The translations under genes were made by a program, and so were the position numbers. The notes under the pieces are model-generated. The model made no database searches. It saw only the letters and a program-made list of their open reading frames with translations, and was not told the DNA's origin. DNA of 51,200 nucleotides, taken from IMG/VR virus record IMGVR_UViG_3300032278_004255, positions 1 through 51,200 of that record, one strand, 5' to 3'. Positions 47,074-51,200 of the stretch are shown piece by piece (the first letter of the stretch is position 1; each line of letters opens with the position of its first letter). The DNA is from a virus.

Positions 47074-48039
47074 ATGCCGACAACGATCAAGGATCTGCCC
47101 ACCGAGCTGCTCGCGGAGGACATGGACGCGCCCGCGGACTGGCTGGAGGTCGAGGACGTCGACGCGAACGAGACGAAGAAGGTCCACCCGGACGAGCTCG
47201 TCAAGGGCGGCGGCGGACTGCACGACGACGACTTCGCAGGCACCTACGGAGGTGCCCTTGTCCGGATCGGCCCCGGCGCCTACCGCGCCATCCGCCACAA
47301 CCTCTCTGCGATCGCGTCGCCGGCCGCCGGAGACGACGACGCGGACGGCTACGCGGTCGGCTCTCTCTGGGTGAACGTCTCCGCGGACCGAGCGTGGATC
47401 TGCGTCGACGCGTCAACCGGGGCGGCCGTGTGGGCGGAGGCATCGGTCCCCGACCTGCAGGCGGTGCTCGACGCGGGCAGCACGGCGACCGGGAGCATCA
47501 GCCTCGACGGGTCGATCACCCTCGGCGCCGACGCGCTCGGCTTCAAGAGCCTGATCCTCTGGGAATCGGCCACGGGCTCGGAGCCGATCGGCGTGGCGGA
47601 TCGAGGCCGGCTCTACACGACCGAGGACGGCGACACCTTCGAGACCGAGCTGGTCTACCTCGACTCCGCCGGCAACGCCGTCCAGATCACGCGGGGCGGC
47701 GCGCTGAACGTGCCTCCGGTCGACACCCGGCCGACCCCGGTGGCGGACGCGACGACGGCGCGCGCGATGAGCGACGCGGACCACGACCGGATCGTCTACT
47801 TCACGGACGGCGTGGGGCCGTGCGTGGTCACGGTCCCGACCGGGCTCACGCCGGGCACCACGGCGGAGTACGCGCAGGTCTCGAGCGGGCAGGTGCAGAT
47901 CGCCGCCGGCGGCGGGATGACGCTCCTCTACGACTCGGACACCTTCAACCCGTACACCGCCGCGCTCGGCTGCAGCATCGTCGTCACGATCCTTACCAGC
48001 ACGACCGCGCTGCTCCGCGGCGACCTCGAGGCAGTCTGA
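47074..48039 (+). CDS. tail fibre protein
   Basis: A 321-residue beta-rich protein: N-terminal acidic attachment part (TIKDLPTELLAEDMDAPADW), a central repetitive region (STATGSISLDGSITLGADAL) and C-terminal strands (DRIVYFTDGVGPCVVTVPTG, VQIAAGGGMTLLYDSDTFNP). YAVGSLWVNVSADRAWICVD is a familiar fibre module. GAGG before ATG 47074. Likely host-recognition component. Confidence 0.75.
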   Translation: MPTTIKDLPTELLAEDMDAPADWLEVEDVDANETKKVHPDELVKGGGGLHDDDFAGTYGGALVRIGPGAYRAIRHNLSAIASPAAGDDDADGYAVGSLWVNVSADRAWICVDASTGAAVWAEASVPDLQAVLDAGSTATGSISLDGSITLGADALGFKSLILWESATGSEPIGVADRGRLYTTEDGDTFETELVYLDSAGNAVQITRGGALNVPPVDTRPTPVADATTARAMSDADHDRIVYFTDGVGPCVVTVPTGLTPGTTAEYAQVSSGQVQIAAGGGMTLLYDSDTFNPYTAALGCSIVVTILTSTTALLRGDLEAV

Positions 48040-48803
48040 TGCCGGCGGCGGCCAGAGCGGGGGCGGCGGCGATCCAGGGCGCGCGGCGGACCCGCGTCTC
48101 GAGCTTCGACCCGCTCGGCGCGCAGCTCTACCTCTGGGCGCCGGAGGCGAGCAGCATCACGCTCGACGGCTCGAGCGAGGTCGACGAGTGGGCGAACCTC
48201 GGGGTAGCCGGCTCCGCGCTCGACGCCGTGCGGGTGAGCGGCGCGGTCACCTACGTGCCCGGCTCGCACCTCGTCGTCCCGACCGGCAGCGCGTTCCTCA
48301 GCCGGCTGGCGGCCTCCGCGCTCGACATCCCGGACGCGGGCGTGCTCGACGTGATCGGCGTGGTGAGCACGACGGCGGCGAACGCTCAGCGGTTCCTCGT
48401 CGGCGGCCAGAGCCAGACCCACTTCGCCTTGATCCCGCGGTGGAGCGGCCTGTCCGTCTTCCGCGTCTTCGAGGGCGCCACGACGCTGCAGGCGATCGGC
48501 GCGAGCCTCGCGAACGACGGCACGATCTACTGTCAACGCGGGCGCTTCACCGGCGCCGCCGCACCGAGCAACGACGCAGCCTTCCTCAAGACGAACGACT
48601 CCACGGGCTCGACGGCCAACGCGAACCTCGGGGCGGTGAGCTTCGGCGCCGACAAGCTCGCGCTCTTCTCGGCCAGCGCGAGCGAGTTCGTGGGGCGCTG
48701 CTACGCGATTATCGCGAAGGTCGGCGGCTTCTCGGCCGGCGAACTCGCGGAGCTCACCACGCGCATCAACGCGGCCTTCGGGACCGCACTGGCGGGCGTG
48801 TGA
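48039..48803 (+). CDS. receptor-binding or fibre-tip protein, lectin-like
   Basis: A 254-residue protein with a beta-sandwich pattern of LamG or concanavalin-like modules: LYLWAPEASSITLDGSSEVD, EWANLG, GVLDVIGVVSTTAANAQRFL, KLALFSASASEFVGRCYAII, then AELTTRINAAFGTAL. It follows the fibre gene with a one-base overlap (TGATG), the position of a receptor-binding tip. Family assignment is by pattern only. Confidence 0.6.
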   Translation: MPAAARAGAAAIQGARRTRVSSFDPLGAQLYLWAPEASSITLDGSSEVDEWANLGVAGSALDAVRVSGAVTYVPGSHLVVPTGSAFLSRLAASALDIPDAGVLDVIGVVSTTAANAQRFLVGGQSQTHFALIPRWSGLSVFRVFEGATTLQAIGASLANDGTIYCQRGRFTGAAAPSNDAAFLKTNDSTGSTANANLGAVSFGADKLALFSASASEFVGRCYAIIAKVGGFSAGELAELTTRINAAFGTALAGV

Positions 48804-49372
48804 TGGCCGGCGTCACCGACAGCTTCGACTCCGAGGACTACGGGCGCCTGCTCGTGGCGTCGGCGAAGGCGCAGGAGGAGTGCCGGCTCGCGACCGAGCG
48901 GCTTGAGGAGCGTCTCGTCGCCCAGGGCGAGCGTGCGCAGGAGCGCGACGAGGCGCGCCAGGCGGAGATGCGCCAGCTCAGCGCGCAGATGACCGCCCTG
49001 CAGGAGGCCCAGGCCGCCGACGACGAGGCGCGGGCAATGCGAACGGCCGCCGAGAAGCGCGACGGCTTCTGGCTCCGCGCGCTCGGCGCCGTGCTGCTGA
49101 TGGTGTCCGGCGGCGCGGCGTCGCTCGCCCTCAGCCACATGAGCCGGATGGATCGGCTCGAGGTACAGGCGGCGGCGCTCCGCCAGGCGGACAGCCGCCT
49201 CGAGGCGGCTCTGGCGCGACACGAGGCCGACCCCGGTCACGAGGGGACTCGGTCGGAGGTCTCGGCGCTCCGGAGCGACGTCCGCGAGCTCGGCGCCACG
49301 GTGCGCGGCACCGCGGCCGTCGTGCGCGAGATGCAGCAGGACGTCCGCGAGCTCCGCCGGAGGGTCCGGTGA
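48803..49372 (+). CDS. coiled-coil membrane protein
   Basis: A 189-residue protein: a helical charged N-terminal half (SAKAQEECRLATERLEERLV and on to about 85), one membrane segment (WLRALGAVLLMVSGGAASLA, about 93-112) and a coiled-coil C-terminal half (DRLEVQAAALRQADSRLEAA, RTEVSALR-like). It lies after the fibres, where lysis cassettes usually begin. It could be a spanin-like or holin-associated protein. ATG 48803, TGATG overlap. Confidence 0.55.
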   Translation: MAGVTDSFDSEDYGRLLVASAKAQEECRLATERLEERLVAQGERAQERDEARQAEMRQLSAQMTALQEAQAADDEARAMRTAAEKRDGFWLRALGAVLLMVSGGAASLALSHMSRMDRLEVQAAALRQADSRLEAALARHEADPGHEGTRSEVSALRSDVRELGATVRGTAAVVREMQQDVRELRRRVR

Positions 49373-49689
49373 GACCGCACCTCGTCCGCGCCATGGAGCG
49401 CGTCGCCTCCCACCTCCCGCGGGAGGACGAGGAGGTCATGCGCGCGTGGCGCCTGATCGCGGTCGCTCTGCGCCGCGGTGAGCGCGCGAGCTCCCAGACG
49501 CTCCCCCGGCTCGCCGGCCTGGCCCAGCACGCGGTGCTCGCGCGCGAGCTGCTCGACCAGCTCGTCCCGGCGCTGCCGCCGACCCTCTACGCGACCGCGG
49601 CAGACGCCCGGACGCACATCGTCGCGATCCTCAGCGCGCTGTCGCCGGGGACCGACTCGGAGCCGCCCGAGCGCGGCATGGAGACCTGA
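49369..49689 (+). CDS. unknown helical protein
   Basis: A 106-residue helical protein (LVRAMERVASHLPREDEEVM, AWRLIAVALRRGERASSQTL, LAQHAVLARELLDQLVPALP). No membrane segment. GTG 49369 overlaps the previous stop. Unrecognised. Confidence 0.55.
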   Translation: MRPHLVRAMERVASHLPREDEEVMRAWRLIAVALRRGERASSQTLPRLAGLAQHAVLARELLDQLVPALPPTLYATAADARTHIVAILSALSPGTDSEPPERGMET

Positions 49690-49691
49690 CC

Positions 49692-50381
49692 ATGACGAAG
49701 ATACTCGAACCGTGGCGGTGGCCGATCGCCGTCGTCCTGAGCGTCGCGCTCGCGTCGCTCGCCGCCCTTTTCCTCGTCGGCCCGCAGATGGGCGTCGATC
49801 CGGAAGTGCTCACGGACCTGAAGCGCTGGGTCTCCGGCGGCGCGGCTGCGCTCGGCGCCCTCCTCCTCCCCGCGCTGAAGGCCTGGCTCACCGCCGACTC
49901 CGACGGCGACGGCCGGCCCGACTGGATCGACCCGACTCCTCGAGGCGGCCCGCCCGACACCCTCGTCGCGCTCCTCGTCGCCGGCGCCATGGTGCTCGGC
50001 GCCGGCCTCCTGCAGGCGTGCGGGTCGAAGGCGGATCAGCATCGGACGCTGAACTGGATCACCCGCGTCGGCGACCCGAGCTACGAGCTCGTCGTCCAGG
50101 CCTGCGACGAGATGCGCGACTACGTAGTCGACCGCGACGGCCACACCGAGGAAGAGGACCGCGAGCTCATGGGCGAGATCAACGGCGTGTGTGACCGCGC
50201 CGTCGCTTCCTTCGAGGTCCTGATCCACACCCAGCACGGCGCGCGGGCCGCGATCGAGGCCGGCGTCGAAGGCGTCGCGGTCGAGGCGGTCGCCCGAGCG
50301 CTGGCCATCTGGCGCGAGCTGCAGGCGGTGGTCGACGGGATCGAGGTCCGCAACGCGCGCACGGCCGGAGGTGAGGCGTGA
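49692..50381 (+). CDS. three-segment membrane protein with internal lipobox
   Basis: A 229-residue protein. Hydrophobic segments: 11-30 (PIAVVLSVALASLAALFLVG), 48-66 (SGGAAALGALLLPALKAWL) and 91-109 ending in a lipobox-like LLQAC with Cys110. DSDGDG at 70-75 (ADSDGDGRPDWID) resembles a calcium-binding loop. The C-terminal half is soluble and helical (YELVVQACDEMRDYVVDRDG). It may combine a holin-like N-terminus with an outer-membrane lipoprotein-type part. Lysis role is inference. Confidence 0.55.
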   Translation: MTKILEPWRWPIAVVLSVALASLAALFLVGPQMGVDPEVLTDLKRWVSGGAAALGALLLPALKAWLTADSDGDGRPDWIDPTPRGGPPDTLVALLVAGAMVLGAGLLQACGSKADQHRTLNWITRVGDPSYELVVQACDEMRDYVVDRDGHTEEEDRELMGEINGVCDRAVASFEVLIHTQHGARAAIEAGVEGVAVEAVARALAIWRELQAVVDGIEVRNARTAGGEA

Positions 50382-50794
50382 GCATCAGCGAGCAGGAGAT
50401 TCAGACGGCCGAGGCCGTCGCGCGCATCGCCGGCGCCGTGGCGCCCGACCTCTTCCGGTGGATCGCCGAGCTGTTCCGGCAGGGGCACACCGAGGAGGAG
50501 GTCCTCGAGATCGTGAACATCCAGTCCCGGCGCGAGCGCTACGAGCGGGAGCGGGCCGAGGACGTGGCCGCGCTCGACGCGAAGCACGCCGGCGTCAGCG
50601 TCGTCGTCAACGGGCGGCGCGTCGAGGTCCCGGCCCGCGCGACCTACGAGCAGCTCGTGGCGGCGGCCGGCTCGGCAGGGCAGCCGACGGTCATCGTCCG
50701 AGGCGCGGGCGAGAGCAAGAGCGTCCTGCCGGGGCAGACCACCCACCTCTTCGCCGACGCGATCGTCAACGTCGCGCACACGGGCGACGCGTGA
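50378..50794 (+). CDS. unknown protein with C-terminal beta-grasp-like domain
   Basis: A 138-residue protein: helical N-terminus (EAVARIAGAVAPDLFRWIAE and on to about 70), then a compact unit at 72-138: VSVVVNGRRVEVPARATYEQ, LVAAAG, PTVIVRGAGESKSVLPGQTT, VNVAHTGDA. The strand-helix-strand order resembles multiubiquitin-type beta-grasp folds, by eye only. GTG 50378 overlaps the previous stop. Function unknown. Confidence 0.55.
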   Translation: MSISEQEIQTAEAVARIAGAVAPDLFRWIAELFRQGHTEEEVLEIVNIQSRRERYERERAEDVAALDAKHAGVSVVVNGRRVEVPARATYEQLVAAAGSAGQPTVIVRGAGESKSVLPGQTTHLFADAIVNVAHTGDA

Positions 50795-50976
50795 ACACGC
50801 TCCGCGCGGGGCAGGGCGAGCGCGGAGCGCCTCGCCGGCGCCCGATCTGGGTCTCGGGCCCGGACGAGCCGGCGGGGCACCCCCCGCGGCCGCGTGAGCA
50901 CCTCCGCGGGCGCCTGGGCACCCTCGGAGACCTCCTGCAGCTCCGCGCCGATCAGACCCGGGAGCGGCAGACGTGA
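50791..50976 (+). CDS. small Arg/Pro-rich protein (61 aa)
   Basis: A 61-residue basic protein (RAGQGERGAPRRRPIWVSGP, REHLRGRLGTLGDLLQLRAD) with GTG 50791 overlapping the previous stop and its TGA overlapping the next start. Probably disordered N-terminus and a short C-terminal helix. Unrecognised. Confidence 0.45.
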   Translation: MNTLRAGQGERGAPRRRPIWVSGPDEPAGHPPRPREHLRGRLGTLGDLLQLRADQTRERQT

Positions 50977-51200
50977 CCGCCCTCGTCACCATCCCGCGCG
51001 CCGAGTCGCTCGAGCACGCGGTGGACCAGGGGCCGCGCTGGCGTCCGGTCGCGGACCTCGGGGAGGGCCCCCACCTCTACGGCGACGGCCGGCCGATGCG
51101 CGTGGTCGTCAGCTGTCCGGCCGGGCAGCTCCTCGGCCTGCCGCACGACGTCGGCGACGACGGCCGCGTCAGCCCGTCGATCGTCTGCCGGTGCGGGTGC
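50973..51200 (+). CDS. unknown protein, cut by window end
   Basis: The first 76 residues of a frame that continues past the window, with GTG 50973 overlapping the previous stop. Contains ESLEHAVDQGPRWRPVADLG, PMRVVVSCPAGQLLGL and RVSPSIVCRCGC. The final Cys-x-Cys-Gly-Cys with SPSI recalls DUF6527-like proteins, which sometimes accompany ubiquitin-like proteins. This is a weak pattern-based idea. Confidence 0.45.
   Translation, partial: MTALVTIPRAESLEHAVDQGPRWRPVADLGEGPHLYGDGRPMRVVVSCPAGQLLGLPHDVGDDGRVSPSIVCRCGC

Noticed and set aside
50900-51200. Right attachment site copy of the tmRNA 3' end
   Set aside because: No match to the T arm and acceptor sequence (175-202) was found near the window end, so the prophage continues beyond 51200.

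Overview
The window is most of a temperate-phage genome integrated in a GC-rich (roughly 70% G+C) bacterial chromosome. The left edge is the 3' half of the host tmRNA gene (ssrA), used as the attachment site; the right edge is still inside the phage. Asp/Ala/Gly-rich lipoproteins, one with a DMDRDGYGDP metal-binding-like motif, suggest a myxobacterium-type host (Myxococcota, possibly near Sandaracinaceae). That taxonomic guess is inference.

Layout. 1-14.8 kb: a leftward early operon of 26 tightly overlapping genes. It ends in a tyrosine integrase with a small HTH partner, and also carries a DNA methyltransferase, a second tyrosine recombinase with its own HTH partner, a sigma region 4-like protein, an ASCH protein, a DUF5131 (Gp37/Gp68) protein, an HNH nuclease, a CheY-like receiver protein and many small unknowns. 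14.75-16.4 kb: the immunity region, with a leftward repressor and an ImmA/IrrE-type metalloprotease facing a rightward Cro-like gene. Related palindromes of the form GCGTACA-NN-TGTACGC lie over the early promoters. 16.5-25.3 kb: a lipoprotein gene on the opposite strand, then rightward middle genes. These include a DUF2303/YfdQ protein, a ParB-MT-A70 methyltransferase fusion, a replication initiator whose own coding sequence holds six palindromic iterons (a lambda-O-like internal origin), and a DnaC-like helicase loader.

25.4-51.2 kb: the rightward late region. The head genes follow lambda order: small and large terminase, gpW-like, portal, ClpP-type protease with a nested scaffold, gpD-like decoration, gpE-like capsid, FI/FII-like. 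The tail is contractile and Mu-like: sheath with an inserted beta domain, tube, chaperone pair with a -1 frameshift on a T-run, tape measure, gpN/DNA-circularisation protein, gpP hub, gp45 spike, gp46, gp47/J, gp48, fibres. An antisense lipoprotein gene is inserted among the tail genes. After the fibres come membrane/coiled-coil proteins of possible lysis function and a small protein with a possible beta-grasp fold. No endolysin, right attachment site, tRNA or CRISPR array was found.

How it works together (inference): the repressor holds the leftward and rightward promoters through shared operators, and the adjacent metalloprotease probably controls repressor stability. The early operon supplies excision, DNA-modification and host-takeover functions. 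The rightward middle operon fires replication from the internal iterons through the loader. A small regulator just before 25 kb may switch on the late morphogenesis genes. The phage is a chimera of lambda-like head and replication with a Mu-like contractile tail.
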